The notes below the pieces were generated by a model. The model did not search any database and was not told the DNA's origin. It saw nothing but the letters and a program-made list of their open reading frames with translations. 64,000 nucleotides of DNA, from the NCBI GenBank assembly GCA_017628845.1, contig JAGBYI010000181.1:1-64000 (forward strand), given 5' to 3'. Position 1 is the stretch's first letter, and every line of letters begins with the position of its first letter. The translations under genes and the position numbers were made by a program. The DNA comes from Bacteroidaceae bacterium. GTDB taxonomy: Bacteria; Bacteroidota; Bacteroidia; Bacteroidales; Bacteroidaceae. Positions 18,275 to 28,182 of the stretch are shown here, one piece after another.

Positions 18275-18708
18275 TTTACTCCACTGTGTCCAAAACCACC
18301 TTCGCCACGAACGGTTTCGTCCAAAGCCTCCACAGCAACAAGCTCGGCCTGTTCATATCTGGCGACTACCAGCTGTGCTATCCTTTCACCGTCATTGACA
18401 ACAAAATCATCCTGACTCAAGTTTACAAGGATCACACCTATTTCACCCCGATAATCAGCATCGATGGTTCCCGGAGTATTAAGAACGGTTATTCCGTGCT
18501 TTAAAGCCAATCCGCTTCGTGGTCTCACCTGTGCCTCATAGCCCTCCGGCAACGCCATAAACAAACCTGTTGGAATCAAGACTCGCTGCAAAGGCTGGAG
18601 CACGATGCTCTCCTCTAAGTTAGCTCTCAAGTCCATGCCGGCACTGCATGCCGTAGAGTAAGCAGGCAGCGGATGATGCGACTTGTTTATAATCTTCACT
18701 GAAACCAT
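18271..18708 (-). CDS. dut: dUTP diphosphatase
   Basis: Hydrolyses dUTP to dUMP, keeping uracil out of DNA and feeding dTMP synthesis. All five trimeric dUTPase motifs are present in 145 residues: [45 protein letters not shown] and the C-terminal GEGGFGHSG. It lies 11 bases downstream of dgt, so the two nucleotide-pool enzymes are adjacent, and overlaps the TPR gene by 4 bases. Confidence 0.95.
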   Translation of the reverse strand: MVSVKIINKSHHPLPAYSTACSAGMDLRANLEESIVLQPLQRVLIPTGLFMALPEGYEAQVRPRSGLALKHGITVLNTPGTIDADYRGEIGVILVNLSQDDFVVNDGERIAQLVVARYEQAELVAVEALDETVRGEGGFGHSGVK

Positions 18709-18719
18709 AGTATAAGAAA

Positions 18720-20072
18720 TTAAAGTGTAGGTATGGACATGCCGTTTATCTTGCGGTACATGTCCATGGCATAAACGTCGGTCATACCGGATATATAGTC
18801 CAGAACGGCCATTATACGTCCATAGAGGGTGGGAGCCTTTATGTCGTATTGTGTGGAAACACGGTTTATGAGCAACTGCGAGAAAGCCTTGTTGGGGTGT
18901 ATTGCCGCTTGCACCATCAGGTCTATAAGAGTGGTGATTACCTTGAAACCGGCAATCTCTATGTCCATAACATCCTTGCTGTTATAGATACGGGAATAAC
19001 TGATCTTCTCGCAGCGTTTGTATGCCTCGCGGGGAACAGTGTCTATATGGTCTATGAGGCTTCCCTGAAATTCTCCAGCAAGAATCTTATCTTCGTTCTC
19101 TACAAATACTCTGACACACTCTGTTTCCAATGTGTTTATGACACAGGAGCGCAGGTAAACAATCTGTTCGTTGCTGTCGTCCACAGTGGACATGCGCTGT
19201 ATGATGTGCTGCTTTTGCTCGTCAGAGAAATAGGCAAGCAGGAGATCCTTGGTCTCATCGGTAGTGAGAATCTTCAACTTATGGGCATCCTCTATGTCCA
19301 TAATCTCATAGCAGATATCGTCGGCAGCCTCCACAAGGTACACCAGCGGATAACGTGCATACTTTAAAGTTCCCTCTGGACTGTCAAAACGGATTATGCC
19401 CAACTGTTCAGCAATACGTTGGTAAGACTCCCTTTCCTCACAGAAGAAACCGAATTTTCTCTTTCCGTTTGACAAGTTGCTGCTGAAGGGATACTTCACT
19501 ATAGAAGCCAAGGTGCTGTATGTCATGACAAAACCGCCCGGTCTTCTACCCTTGAAGTGATGCGTAAGCAAACGGAATGCATTGGCGTTACCTTCAAAGC
19601 TGACAAGGTCGTGCCATTGCTCGGCAGTAAGCGAATCTCCCGTTTCATCGCAGAAATAGTCTTTCAGAAACTGTCCCTTACCCTCGCTGAAATATGTCCC
19701 TATCGCCTTTTCTCCACTATGACCGAAAGGAGGATTGCCCAAATCATGAGCCAGACATGCAGCCGAGACAATGCTTCCCAACTCCATGAAATGTGTATCC
19801 TTCAGTTCCGGATGGCGCTCCAGCAGGGCACGGCTAACGTCATTGCCCAGTGAGCGGCCTACGCTGCTTACCTCCAGGGAATGCGTCAGTCTGTTATGCA
19901 CGAAGATGCTTCCCGGCAAAGGAAAGACCTGAGTCTTGTTCTGTAGGCGACGGAAAGGCGCAGAAAAAATCAGACGGTCGTAATCACGCTGAAATTCTGT
20001 GCGGTCGTCCGCACTATGTTGCTGGTGTTCCTGTCCGAGTCTCCTGTTGGAAAGTAATTGTTCCCAATTCAT
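18720..20072 (-). CDS. dgt: deoxyguanosinetriphosphate triphosphohydrolase-like protein
   Basis: An HD-domain dNTPase (450 residues) releasing tripolyphosphate from dNTPs. Metal-binding motifs: NRLTHSLEV (His), [16 protein letters not shown] (HD pair) and the later [16 protein letters not shown] (Asp). The N-terminal [27 protein letters not shown] is the usual Dgt family opening. It is followed closely by dut. The real dNTP preference in this lineage is unknown. Confidence 0.9.
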   Translation of the reverse strand: MNWEQLLSNRRLGQEHQQHSADDRTEFQRDYDRLIFSAPFRRLQNKTQVFPLPGSIFVHNRLTHSLEVSSVGRSLGNDVSRALLERHPELKDTHFMELGSIVSAACLAHDLGNPPFGHSGEKAIGTYFSEGKGQFLKDYFCDETGDSLTAEQWHDLVSFEGNANAFRLLTHHFKGRRPGGFVMTYSTLASIVKYPFSSNLSNGKRKFGFFCEERESYQRIAEQLGIIRFDSPEGTLKYARYPLVYLVEAADDICYEIMDIEDAHKLKILTTDETKDLLLAYFSDEQKQHIIQRMSTVDDSNEQIVYLRSCVINTLETECVRVFVENEDKILAGEFQGSLIDHIDTVPREAYKRCEKISYSRIYNSKDVMDIEIAGFKVITTLIDLMVQAAIHPNKAFSQLLINRVSTQYDIKAPTLYGRIMAVLDYISGMTDVYAMDMYRKINGMSIPTL

Positions 20073-20110
20073 CTAATGTAATATCTACTATTGGATAAGT
20101 TACCCAGGAG

Positions 20111-21109
20111 TTACTTGCACTCCCCACCTGTGGAATAGAACACCTTGTTTGCGCCAGAGGTTATATTAACCAGTTCCGGATGCTCGGCAGCAAAACTGTC
20201 AATATAGCGAACACGCTTCTCCTCCAATATCTCGTCTACGGCTATCAGAATTCCGGTTTCTTCCACATTGCCAAACTCGTCGTTTATAGCGGTGCCAAAG
20301 AGTTTCATGGTGGGAGACAGGCCCATGTAGGCATTGACCAGTGGCGGGATGTTCAGGCCACGGTCACGAACAGCCTTGTTCAGTATCCGGTAGTCCGCCT
20401 TGAACTCGTCCTCAACGAAGAGCTCCTCAAATTGCTTTGTGTCGTGCTCGTAATGCAGCGGTTCTATCGGTTTTATCAGATTATCCGGGTCGGGGAAATG
20501 CTTGTTCAGAAAATAGATAATCATATCCCTGCTCAGACGGTCGTACGAGGGATACATGGTAAACTTGCCGAACAGATAGCGGACATCGGGTTCGATTACC
20601 GTTACAGCTCCCAGTCCGTCCCACAGGTTGTCCAAGGCAAAAAGTCCTTTGGTGCCCATGCGGCTGCTCTGATACTCCAGCGTTACGAATGAGCGTCCCA
20701 GCTCCACTGTATAGGGAGCATATTCCTGCATGAACTTGTCCGAGAAGCGGAACATGTGGCTGGTGGCCAACAGCGGCTGGCCATCGGCACCCACCTGCCA
20801 ATCCTTACCTAATATATATCTGTAACCTCCCAGTATCTCCTCCTCTTCGGGATCCCATACAATAAGCTGCTTGTAGGGATTGTCGCAGGTATCAAACTCG
20901 TCCAGGTCCATGCTTTTGCCAGAACCGCCGCCTGCGGCGCGGAATGCTATCTCGCGAAGACGGCCTATCTCGCGAAGCGTATTTGGCGCATCCTGCCATG
21001 TGACGATATAGACGTCGTTGCCACTCTTGTTGGTGCGGCGCAACTTGCGCTCTTCGGTCAGTTCTGCCTTTATCAGTTCTCTGGGGACTTTTGCTATTAT
21101 CTCTTCCAT
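20111..21109 (-). CDS. GNAT-fold N-acyltransferase, GlsB-like (glycine lipid synthesis)
   Basis: A 332-residue protein of the OlsB/GlsB (hemolysin-annotated) acyltransferase family. Seen: LREIAFRAAGGGSGKSMDLDEFDTCDNPYKQLIVWD and ELGRSFVTLEY-QSS, then LWDGLGAVTV. In Bacteroides thetaiotaomicron the homologue GlsB adds a 3-hydroxy fatty acid to glycine, the first step of glycine/flavolipin lipid synthesis, with GlsA doing the second acylation. No GlsA-like gene is next to it here. The substrate is inferred from lineage; the family also includes ornithine acyltransferases. Downstream is dgt after 38 bases. Confidence 0.65.
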   Translation of the reverse strand: MEEIIAKVPRELIKAELTEERKLRRTNKSGNDVYIVTWQDAPNTLREIGRLREIAFRAAGGGSGKSMDLDEFDTCDNPYKQLIVWDPEEEEILGGYRYILGKDWQVGADGQPLLATSHMFRFSDKFMQEYAPYTVELGRSFVTLEYQSSRMGTKGLFALDNLWDGLGAVTVIEPDVRYLFGKFTMYPSYDRLSRDMIIYFLNKHFPDPDNLIKPIEPLHYEHDTKQFEELFVEDEFKADYRILNKAVRDRGLNIPPLVNAYMGLSPTMKLFGTAINDEFGNVEETGILIAVDEILEEKRVRYIDSFAAEHPELVNITSGANKVFYSTGGECK

Positions 21110-21166
21110 ATATATATAATATCGGGCATACCTACTCCATATAGAGCCATAATGCCATAGGATTAG

Positions 21167-21532
21167 CTACTTTATTGCCAGCAACCTGTTGTTGATGAAA
21201 TACTTCCCTTTGGGCAGGCCGTTGAGCCAATTTGTGCCCTTGTTGAGACGTACTATCAGGTAAAAGGTTCCGTTCTGCGTGTAGATGGGGAGTATCTGAC
21301 TCTCCGGACTGTCCAAGCGGATGGCATTTCCCACCACTTGCATCCGCACAGGATATGCGGAATGGCTCATCTTGCGCTGCACCACCTTGCTTTCGTCCTT
21401 TTGTTTCTGGACATAGGCGGTGTCGGCATGAGCCAAACATGATTGTTGACTGAAAACGCCAATCGGTGTCGCTGCTTTCATTCCAAGCAGCACACCGATT
21501 AGCATAAATATCATCAATATCCTTTTCATCAT
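21167..21532 (-). CDS. small secreted protein with Por-type C-terminal tail
   Basis: About 121 residues: signal peptide (MMKRILMIFMLIGVLLGMKA), a charged middle and a C-terminal segment (SQILPIYTQNGTFYLIVRLNKG, then LPKGKYFINNRLLAIK) that looks like the beta-sandwich sorting or anchoring tail of Bacteroidales secreted proteins. There is almost nothing between the signal and the tail, so it could be a stand-alone tail domain or a shortened relic of a larger surface protein. ATGs at 21532 and 21529 are both possible starts. Function unknown. Confidence 0.55.
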   Translation of the reverse strand: MMKRILMIFMLIGVLLGMKAATPIGVFSQQSCLAHADTAYVQKQKDESKVVQRKMSHSAYPVRMQVVGNAIRLDSPESQILPIYTQNGTFYLIVRLNKGTNWLNGLPKGKYFINNRLLAIK

Positions 21533-21595
21533 ATTCAACCATTCCTGCCTCCGTCTTATATGACAACGGAAAAGCAGGATGGTTTATTGTACAAT

Positions 21596-23011
21596 TTACT
21601 TCAAGTTCTGACCGGCAACGTTATACTTCTTGCCGTCCTTAACGATTACTACGCGGCCATTCTCCACGAACTTGCCGTTGGCAGGAAGAATAGAGGCATT
21701 CACGTCGTTGATGCCTGTTGCATTTGATTCTACAATATCATCAGCGGTACGGGGACATATCTGCAAAACATTATACCAACTTACCATACCGGTGATATCA
21801 TAAGTCTTGCCCTCCTCAAAAGTAGGCAGAGTCATGAAATTCTTATAGGGAGTAATGGCTGCTTCACCCTGATAGAATTTGCCAGCCTTATATGTCAGAC
21901 CCTTCAAAACCACCAAAGCACCATAGTTAGCAGCTGAAAGATCTGCTACATTCATTTCCAGTACAGGCACTTCCTGACCAGGAGTAATAGTAAGATTCTC
22001 ATCATTAGCCTTCAAGTTCTTCAGTTCAGGAGCACCGAAGTAGAGCAGAAGAGGAGCAACGACAACACCAGAAAGTTTGTCACCTACCTTGAAACCATGG
22101 TTACTTGAATACAACTGAATGCCCAGACCCTCACCATCTGTGAAGTATGCATTGGTCGTTCCCTTTACAGCAGAGCAAAGCCAACCGTCTACATTAATAG
22201 CGACTTCTGTTTCATTGCTTGTTGCTGCAGAAATAATTTCAGATAGAGTCATAGGTTCAACAATGCTATAAACCTCGGTAGCAACAAGGCTTGAAACGCC
22301 TCCCTTAACAGCAATCGCCTTTACTGTTGTTGTCTTCTCAATGGTAATGGGGGCTGTGTACTTTGTGCTTTCTGTTGTGGGGTCTGTTTCGTCAAGAGTA
22401 TAATAAATCTCACAACCCTCAGCTGCAGAAAGTTCAACTGTCTGTACACCAACATAAGCGCCACCATCAATACTGAATACAGGAGCATCCACAGCATCGG
22501 CAGGCCTTGCTCCATAGAAATCCACCTTCTTAATCTGAATGAACTTATTTGAAGACCCCGCAACTGTAACATTAAAGACAAACTTATAGTATGCTCCCAT
22601 CGCTGCAGAAACTGGTATTTCAACATCCTTATTAGCTGCAAGGGTAACAGAAACCTCCGATGCAGACTCAAATTCTGGATTGTCGGCAATCAACAGCTTG
22701 GTACTGTTTACTGTTATACTGCTCATTGTTCCTACTGAAAGAACAACCTTTTCAACGTCACCAATCATTGGAGTCTTGCTGTAAAGAGTACGATCCGTCT
22801 TTGTAATGCTCTTTCCACCAATTCTCCAAGGAATCATGGTTGAATTACCTTGTAGGTTCCAGGTAATGCCATTGATATCAATATCACAATTACCTGCATA
22901 GCTATTATTAGAACCAGCAGCAGGTTCAAGGCTGTAGATAATCTCTGACTGTGCCACAGCCATACCGATGCCCATAAACAGGGCCACTAATGAAAGTAAA
23001 ATTTTCTTCAT
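21596..23011 (-). CDS. secreted protein with chitobiase-type Ig domain and C-terminal sorting tail
   Basis: A 471-residue protein: signal peptide (about 1-20), an N-terminal beta domain (Asn/Ser rich), then a chitobiase/hexosaminidase C-terminal-like Ig domain (about 175-250, with EIYYTLDETDPTTESTKYT). Next is an OB-fold-like segment (about 255-420) with GEGLGIQLYSSN and GMVSWYNVLQICPRTADDI. It ends in a tail GINDVN-ASILPANGKFVENG-RVVIVKDGKKYNVAGQ. The architecture is common in gut Bacteroidales surface proteins; binding target unknown. It is preceded by about 300 bases holding repeat copy B. Confidence 0.7.
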   Translation of the reverse strand: MKKILLSLVALFMGIGMAVAQSEIIYSLEPAAGSNNSYAGNCDIDINGITWNLQGNSTMIPWRIGGKSITKTDRTLYSKTPMIGDVEKVVLSVGTMSSITVNSTKLLIADNPEFESASEVSVTLAANKDVEIPVSAAMGAYYKFVFNVTVAGSSNKFIQIKKVDFYGARPADAVDAPVFSIDGGAYVGVQTVELSAAEGCEIYYTLDETDPTTESTKYTAPITIEKTTTVKAIAVKGGVSSLVATEVYSIVEPMTLSEIISAATSNETEVAINVDGWLCSAVKGTTNAYFTDGEGLGIQLYSSNHGFKVGDKLSGVVVAPLLLYFGAPELKNLKANDENLTITPGQEVPVLEMNVADLSAANYGALVVLKGLTYKAGKFYQGEAAITPYKNFMTLPTFEEGKTYDITGMVSWYNVLQICPRTADDIVESNATGINDVNASILPANGKFVENGRVVIVKDGKKYNVAGQNLK

Positions 23012-23177
23012 AAGCTTAATATTTTTAAAAGGTTTATAAAATGATTTCTATCCTACGGGGGTGAATTATTCACCTGAAAACACGCACAAAATTATAAAAA
23101 AAAGTGCACACAGACAAGTTTCATCTGCCTGAAATCCTCTTGAGCGGAAAAAAGCAACATAAATAGGAACAAAAACG

Positions 23178-23257
23178 GCCCTCCCGAGGACAAAGGTCGG
23201 TCCTCCCGAGGACAAGGCCTTGACGTCCCGAGGACCGAGGCTTGACGTCCCGAGGAC
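23178..23257. repeat. 22-bp-period GC-rich repeat, copy B
   Basis: Four cores CCCGAGGAC start at 23183, 23205, 23227 and 23249: three consecutive spacings of exactly 22. The two left units are preceded by CTC (near-palindromic CCTCCCGAGGAC). The two right units are preceded by TTGACGT. The unit at 23214-23235 is the exact reverse complement of the unit at 55569-55590. The copy lies in the 317-base gap between the AraC-type gene and the chitobiase-type gene, a gap with no other feature that I can see. Confidence 0.85.
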
Positions 23258-23328
23258 CAAAAAGGGGGCCTGTGAGAGCAAAAAACTCCTTGTCCGGGAA
23301 AGTGGCTTTCGTTGCCAGAAAAGGCATC

Positions 23329-24486
23329 CTAAAGGACCTTATCCGTATCTGCGGATTTGCTCTTGCTCCTGCTTGCAATGAACGTGTCAAGATTCTCCCC
23401 TTCTATACGCTCAAAGCAGGAACGTGCCGTCTTGGGACTGCCGAAACCAACCATATCACAATCTGCCACCGCCTTTATACGGCCAGCCAAAATAAGACGC
23501 TTCATTTCCTCCACCCTGTAAGTGGTGATATAATCATGAATATTATTGTGTCCCTGGCTTCGCAGGCACTGCAACATGAGCTGGCGGTTTATACCTGTCT
23601 CATCGCACAACCTGTCGCGCGTAAACCCGTTATTTATCCATGAATCCTTGTTTTTTTGCATCCATGCCTGCACTCGCTGATAGCGTTTAAGATTCATTTC
23701 ATTGAAGTCCGTTTCCCTGGATTCATCAGCTCTTTCCTGCCCTGCGACAACCATAGGTTCGCCCTCCTCCACTGTTGAAAGCATCACCTCGGGATGAGGA
23801 ATTCGTACTATCAAAGTGCTCATAGCATGGCACACCCAATAAAAGTTCACCAACGTGAACAGCACCACATAACCACACAGCAGGAATGGCGTGTAGTTAA
23901 GCGCTGTGTACAGATACATCACCACAGACAATATCAAGAGCACGGTATATGCTATCAAGGATAGGGGGAGTACAGTTTTCTGTGCAAGATGGCGTGGCAG
24001 GAAGATTATATTTACCAAATAGAATGCCCCCAACAGCAAGGCAATGCAACGCAATATCAGATCAAGCGAAAAGATGTTGTGGAACAATTCGTCCAAAGAA
24101 TAGACCTTGGTAAGCTGTCCGGCAGGGAATATTGCCACCACATAGACAGCAGCAAGCAGGAGAACAGGAGATGCATACTTGCACATACGCGACCACTGCA
24201 GGAAACCGGGCATTGCAATGCCCAAAGAATATATACTCTGCAGATACGTTCCCACAACCAGCATCAGCAACATATAGGGATTCAGCAAACCTGGCCTTCC
24301 CGAAACGACAGCATCGCCATACATAGCCACTATGCCGATGATTCCGAAGAATATGGCCAGAATCCATGCCAGGCTGAGATACTGCACGCGATGACGCGCC
24401 AGTATGCCAACAACGAACATACCCACGAAATGCACAGTGGCACAGCAGGCAAATACCAGTGTTACTATAGCCGCTTCTAAACTCAT
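23329..24486 (-). CDS. membrane-bound AraC-family regulator
   Basis: A 385-residue protein with about six hydrophobic helices in the first 230 residues and a C-terminal AraC-type HTH (about 275-375: TRDRLCDETGINRQLMLQCLRSQGHNNIHDYITTYRVEEMKRLI, then VGFGSPKTARSCFERIEG). Such proteins sense something in or at the membrane and act as DNA-bound regulators. ATG at 24486 is used because the upstream alternative is a TTG. A TACTTTTG box lies at 24500-24493, so if it is the promoter the message would be nearly leaderless. It sits directly after the terminator of the four-gene surface operon and may regulate it. Confidence 0.75.
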   Translation of the reverse strand: MSLEAAIVTLVFACCATVHFVGMFVVGILARHRVQYLSLAWILAIFFGIIGIVAMYGDAVVSGRPGLLNPYMLLMLVVGTYLQSIYSLGIAMPGFLQWSRMCKYASPVLLLAAVYVVAIFPAGQLTKVYSLDELFHNIFSLDLILRCIALLLGAFYLVNIIFLPRHLAQKTVLPLSLIAYTVLLILSVVMYLYTALNYTPFLLCGYVVLFTLVNFYWVCHAMSTLIVRIPHPEVMLSTVEEGEPMVVAGQERADESRETDFNEMNLKRYQRVQAWMQKNKDSWINNGFTRDRLCDETGINRQLMLQCLRSQGHNNIHDYITTYRVEEMKRLILAGRIKAVADCDMVGFGSPKTARSCFERIEGENLDTFIASRSKSKSADTDKVL

Positions 24487-24504
24487 GGCATGCAAAAGTA
24501 CATA

Positions 24505-24545
24505 AATAAAGTGAAACCGCCAAGCAATAGAGCCAGCGGTTTCAC
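24505..24545 (-). terminator. terminator of the PCMD/calycin surface operon
   Basis: GTGAAACCGC (24511-24520) pairs perfectly with GCGGTTTCAC (24536-24545). On the minus strand it is followed by TTTATTTATG. It lies 35 bases after the stop of the 1196-residue gene. Confidence 0.8.
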
Positions 24546-24579
24546 CTTATTTATATCATAAAATGTACAATGAGGGCAA

Positions 24580-27500
24580 TTATCTGATTACCGTCTTCTT
24601 GCCATTCACAATAAGAACGCCCTTTGCCGTAGGCAGGACTCTGCGACCAGTCAAATCATATACAACGCTAGAATTATCCACTGCACCGGCATTTACATCC
24701 CTTATTCCGGTAGCTTCCATATTTCCGACAGTAACATGGATTACCTGCCCCAACTGTGAAACCATGTCTATATCTATCTCGCAATACATACGTCCTGCGT
24801 ATATAACACCCTTCTTCAGGTCTACCGGTATCTCGCCCAGCCAGGGACCGTACCACATTTCCGTGGGTATACCTTCCACGTCGCCGGCAGCGATGGTAAT
24901 AGTTTCCTTTGCAGTAAACATGTTGGAACCCTGGACAAGCTGCATTTGTATCTCAGGCAATACAATGGTGCCTATATCCATACGCATTCCGTCCGTCAGA
25001 AGCTGGAAGTTGGGCAACTCGAAGGAATATGTTCCATTGCCGGACTCGGTTATATAGACAGTACCCACCACAGGTTCACACTCTTCAGCACCGGACATTC
25101 CTACATTCTCGATTCTGACAACAATTTCCTCGGTGTATGTTGTGGACACTGCAGAAGCATCCTTAAAGGCTATGGTATAAACCTTTTCGAAACCGCTTCC
25201 CAGACATACTATAGTAAGCACAGAAGTGGAACGGTCAAAACGGACCTGAACCTTTTCGGCATCACTGTTGCCCACATACTGCAGTTTGGCAGGATTGTAG
25301 TACTCGTCCACAGAGGTCAAAGCAAGGATGTCGTTTCCATCAAAGGTCAGTGATGCCAGCGCAGGATTGGGCTTACGGAAATACACCTTATACTCCTTGT
25401 CGGCAAAACCGTAGTTCAGCCCCTTCTGCTCCTGCTTCAGAGTAATGTTCAATGCCCACTCGGTAGAGTCGAATGCCATCTCATACTCGCCATAGCCGGC
25501 CGTCTGGATTTCAGGAACAATCTCCTCCTTGTAATACACATCGGACAGCATTATGGTTCCGTCCTCGGAGGGGGAGTATGAAGTGCCGTCGTAGATGAAC
25601 TTCAGCATGCTCATCGTGGGAGTGGGCTTGGCAAGCAGTTCTATGTCGCTGATGGAAATCCACTGATGCGACACGCCCTTACAGCTGCCGCCGATGCTTA
25701 TCTTAACCTTTTCGTTGGGGTTCTTTACTACAAAGGAAAGATAACGGTACTCCCAGCCACGGCCATTGTTGTTGTTCACATAGGTTCCGTTGGCACTGTA
25801 GTTCACGTTGCCCTGAGTGTCCACACCGCGACCCACATCGCCATTGGCAGGGAAGGAAACCACCTCGTCACCAACCTGCAGGTAAGAGGTTGCGTGCTCG
25901 CTGCTGCGGGCAGTGGCCTTTACCATATAGTAACCGGCAGGCAGTTCCACCTCCTGTATAGCATACGAATTCCATGGAGAAGAAGAATCCCACAGGCCCA
26001 GGCTCTGCTCGTAGTAAACGGTGGAAGCATCCTTCCAGTGCTGGCCGCCCTGGGTATTGGCAGACATATTGGTGTTCCACACGTTCGTGTTGGTCAGGTC
26101 TGTAGAGCCAAGGTGAGAAGTCTTGTTCTCGGTGTACTCCGACTCTACGAAGCGGAACTGGTCGGCACGCACACGGTAGAGGAGTTCTATGAGGGCAGCG
26201 TTATTGTCCTTGTTATTCTCCTCCTCCTGGCGATAGGTGATTATGTCCATGCCCATCTGCTGGCAACGCGTCAATTCCTCGTACAGTTCTATGCGTATCT
26301 GACGGTTCTCTACTGCAGAGAGCGGAATGAACTGCCACTTGAAAGTGTCTGATGAAGTGTTCTCGCTACCGCCAACAGTATTCCATATTACCTTATTATT
26401 ATCTGCACCAACATAAATGGTGTATTCTCCGCTCTTCATATTAGCGAAACCGTATGTCCAGGAAAGGTATCTTGATAGAGTATAACCAGACGCATCGCCA
26501 CGAACATCAACCGTAGTAGATTCTGAAGTACTGGTATATACGCCTACATAAGTGGGAGTGTCTCCACCGCCCCATACACCATTGCCGGTATTGGCAGAGA
26601 TTGCCAGCACCAGTCTCCTGCCATCGGAACTGGTTAACACCTTGTCGGAGCCACATGTCCAAACCGTTCCTTCATGACTCAGAGCACAGTCGGCATTCAG
26701 GAACAGTTGGTTAGACTTATTCCTTATATAATATGCAACTCCAGGAGTAAATTCTACAGGTTCTATCTCTTCATCTGCAGGATTTGGCAATTGTCCCAAT
26801 CCAAACTGGAAACGGTAGGTCTTGTTGAACAGTTCATATCCTGCAGGAGCCTTTGCCAACACTGTCAGAACAAGCGTACTCTCGTTGAAAGAGGTTTCCA
26901 AGGTAGCGTCGGCATTAGGCACGAGAACCAATTTGTCTTCCTGATAAACATCTGTGGTGGAGAATGTGTTGGGATCTTCTATATCCATACCGTACCACTT
27001 GGCAGAAGCAATGGCAGGCTGAGGCTTGTGAAACTGGATAATCTGCACGATTTCATCGCCGAATGTATCTATCATCTTCACAATCAGCTGGCATGTGGCC
27101 AAGTCAAAGCTAACGGTGTGAGACTTTACATCGCTGGTAAAGGTCAACTGGCACTTTGACTCGTTGTAAATTACACTTTCGGCATTTGTAAGCAGATTCA
27201 CACCATCCTGTGTAGCAGTGGCTATCTGGGCATTGGGTTTCTTGAACTTGATAGAATAGGTGTGCTTGTTGTCAGGAGCCTCGCTGATGTTTTCGCCCTT
27301 CACTGTAATGCGGAGCGCATAAGCATTGTAGTCAAACTCAGACTCCCAGGTTGAGGCACGGCCGGTCATCTCCACACCGGTCAGTTTGGATGCGTCAAAG
27401 GGCTTGTTGACCTGAGCATTCATATCATAGCGCTGACCGTCGTAAACAATGGCTGTAGCCTCGCTATAGTAAAGCATCTCCATGTCATCCACAAACATAT

Positions 27501-28170
27501 AGTCCGAAGCAGAACCTGCACCAGGGGTGTTGCTCGTGGAAATGTTCACGAAAGCATAGTATGGTTCCAGGGACGAGGCATTTGCCGTAAAGGGAATCTC
27601 GTACTTGGTCCAAGTGCCGTTGCTGGGGATATCAGCCTTTGTTGCCTGCGTCACCAAGGAAGCGGTATTCCTGTTGCCAGATATAGGATCCTGATAGTAT
27701 CCCTTTGTCGTCAGCATGGCAGACACCTTTCCGGGCTTGCTTCCACTGAACTTCACCCACACACGCAGAGCATCGGGATGTCCGCTGAAACGCATTGCCT
27801 GGTCGGTACGCTGCTCGTTGATGTAGTTGTAGTTGCCGCTGGCATCCGTAGCCGACATCGAACCCATGTTCACGCAACCCGTAGTCAGGTTGCCCTGGGC
27901 TATCACACCCACCACCGAACGTGCATTGATCTTTACACTATAACGTCCGGAAGTACCGGGACGAAGGTCGTTGGATATTTTAGCAATCTGCACTTTGCCG
28001 GCCATGCTCTTCATAGAGCCCGTGCCATCGACGAAAGAGCTCCACTTCACGGGTTCCTCGCCTGACGACAAGCTTTCCCAATCCTCGAAGCCGGAATTGG
28101 CCAATTGATACTGGGCATTGGCCACAAGGCCCATACCCATAAACAATATAAGAATAAACCTTTTCATCAT
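24580..28170 (-). CDS. large multidomain surface protein: PCMD, Ig-like repeats, carbohydrate-binding-like and calycin-like domains
   Basis: A 1196-residue secreted protein. By eye: signal peptide (1-19); PCMD domain (about 20-240, opening QLANSGFEDWESL); three short Ig-like repeats (about 240-460) each ending in a KP dipeptide; a beta-trefoil-like segment (about 465-620, YYIRNKSNQLFLNADCALSH); a short helical link; a jelly-roll binding-type segment (about 700-850, VELPAGYYMVKATARSS); two more Ig-like repeats; and a calycin-like barrel (about 1010-1145). It ends in a sorting-type tail (YDLTGRRV, KGVLIVNGKK). No catalytic site is recognised. It is the last gene of the operon, 12 bases after its PCMD/calycin partner. 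Confidence 0.7.
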   Translation of the reverse strand: MMKRFILILFMGMGLVANAQYQLANSGFEDWESLSSGEEPVKWSSFVDGTGSMKSMAGKVQIAKISNDLRPGTSGRYSVKINARSVVGVIAQGNLTTGCVNMGSMSATDASGNYNYINEQRTDQAMRFSGHPDALRVWVKFSGSKPGKVSAMLTTKGYYQDPISGNRNTASLVTQATKADIPSNGTWTKYEIPFTANASSLEPYYAFVNISTSNTPGAGSASDYMFVDDMEMLYYSEATAIVYDGQRYDMNAQVNKPFDASKLTGVEMTGRASTWESEFDYNAYALRITVKGENISEAPDNKHTYSIKFKKPNAQIATATQDGVNLLTNAESVIYNESKCQLTFTSDVKSHTVSFDLATCQLIVKMIDTFGDEIVQIIQFHKPQPAIASAKWYGMDIEDPNTFSTTDVYQEDKLVLVPNADATLETSFNESTLVLTVLAKAPAGYELFNKTYRFQFGLGQLPNPADEEIEPVEFTPGVAYYIRNKSNQLFLNADCALSHEGTVWTCGSDKVLTSSDGRRLVLAISANTGNGVWGGGDTPTYVGVYTSTSESTTVDVRGDASGYTLSRYLSWTYGFANMKSGEYTIYVGADNNKVIWNTVGGSENTSSDTFKWQFIPLSAVENRQIRIELYEELTRCQQMGMDIITYRQEEENNKDNNAALIELLYRVRADQFRFVESEYTENKTSHLGSTDLTNTNVWNTNMSANTQGGQHWKDASTVYYEQSLGLWDSSSPWNSYAIQEVELPAGYYMVKATARSSEHATSYLQVGDEVVSFPANGDVGRGVDTQGNVNYSANGTYVNNNNGRGWEYRYLSFVVKNPNEKVKISIGGSCKGVSHQWISISDIELLAKPTPTMSMLKFIYDGTSYSPSEDGTIMLSDVYYKEEIVPEIQTAGYGEYEMAFDSTEWALNITLKQEQKGLNYGFADKEYKVYFRKPNPALASLTFDGNDILALTSVDEYYNPAKLQYVGNSDAEKVQVRFDRSTSVLTIVCLGSGFEKVYTIAFKDASAVSTTYTEEIVVRIENVGMSGAEECEPVVGTVYITESGNGTYSFELPNFQLLTDGMRMDIGTIVLPEIQMQLVQGSNMFTAKETITIAAGDVEGIPTEMWYGPWLGEIPVDLKKGVIYAGRMYCEIDIDMVSQLGQVIHVTVGNMEATGIRDVNAGAVDNSSVVYDLTGRRVLPTAKGVLIVNGKKTVIR

Positions 28171-28182
28171 ATATTCTCCGTA

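Noticed and set aside
23178..23257. Regular 22-base spacing as a CRISPR array
   Set aside because: The stretches between cores are about 8 bases and shared between copies, not unique 30-base spacers; there are no cas genes in the window.
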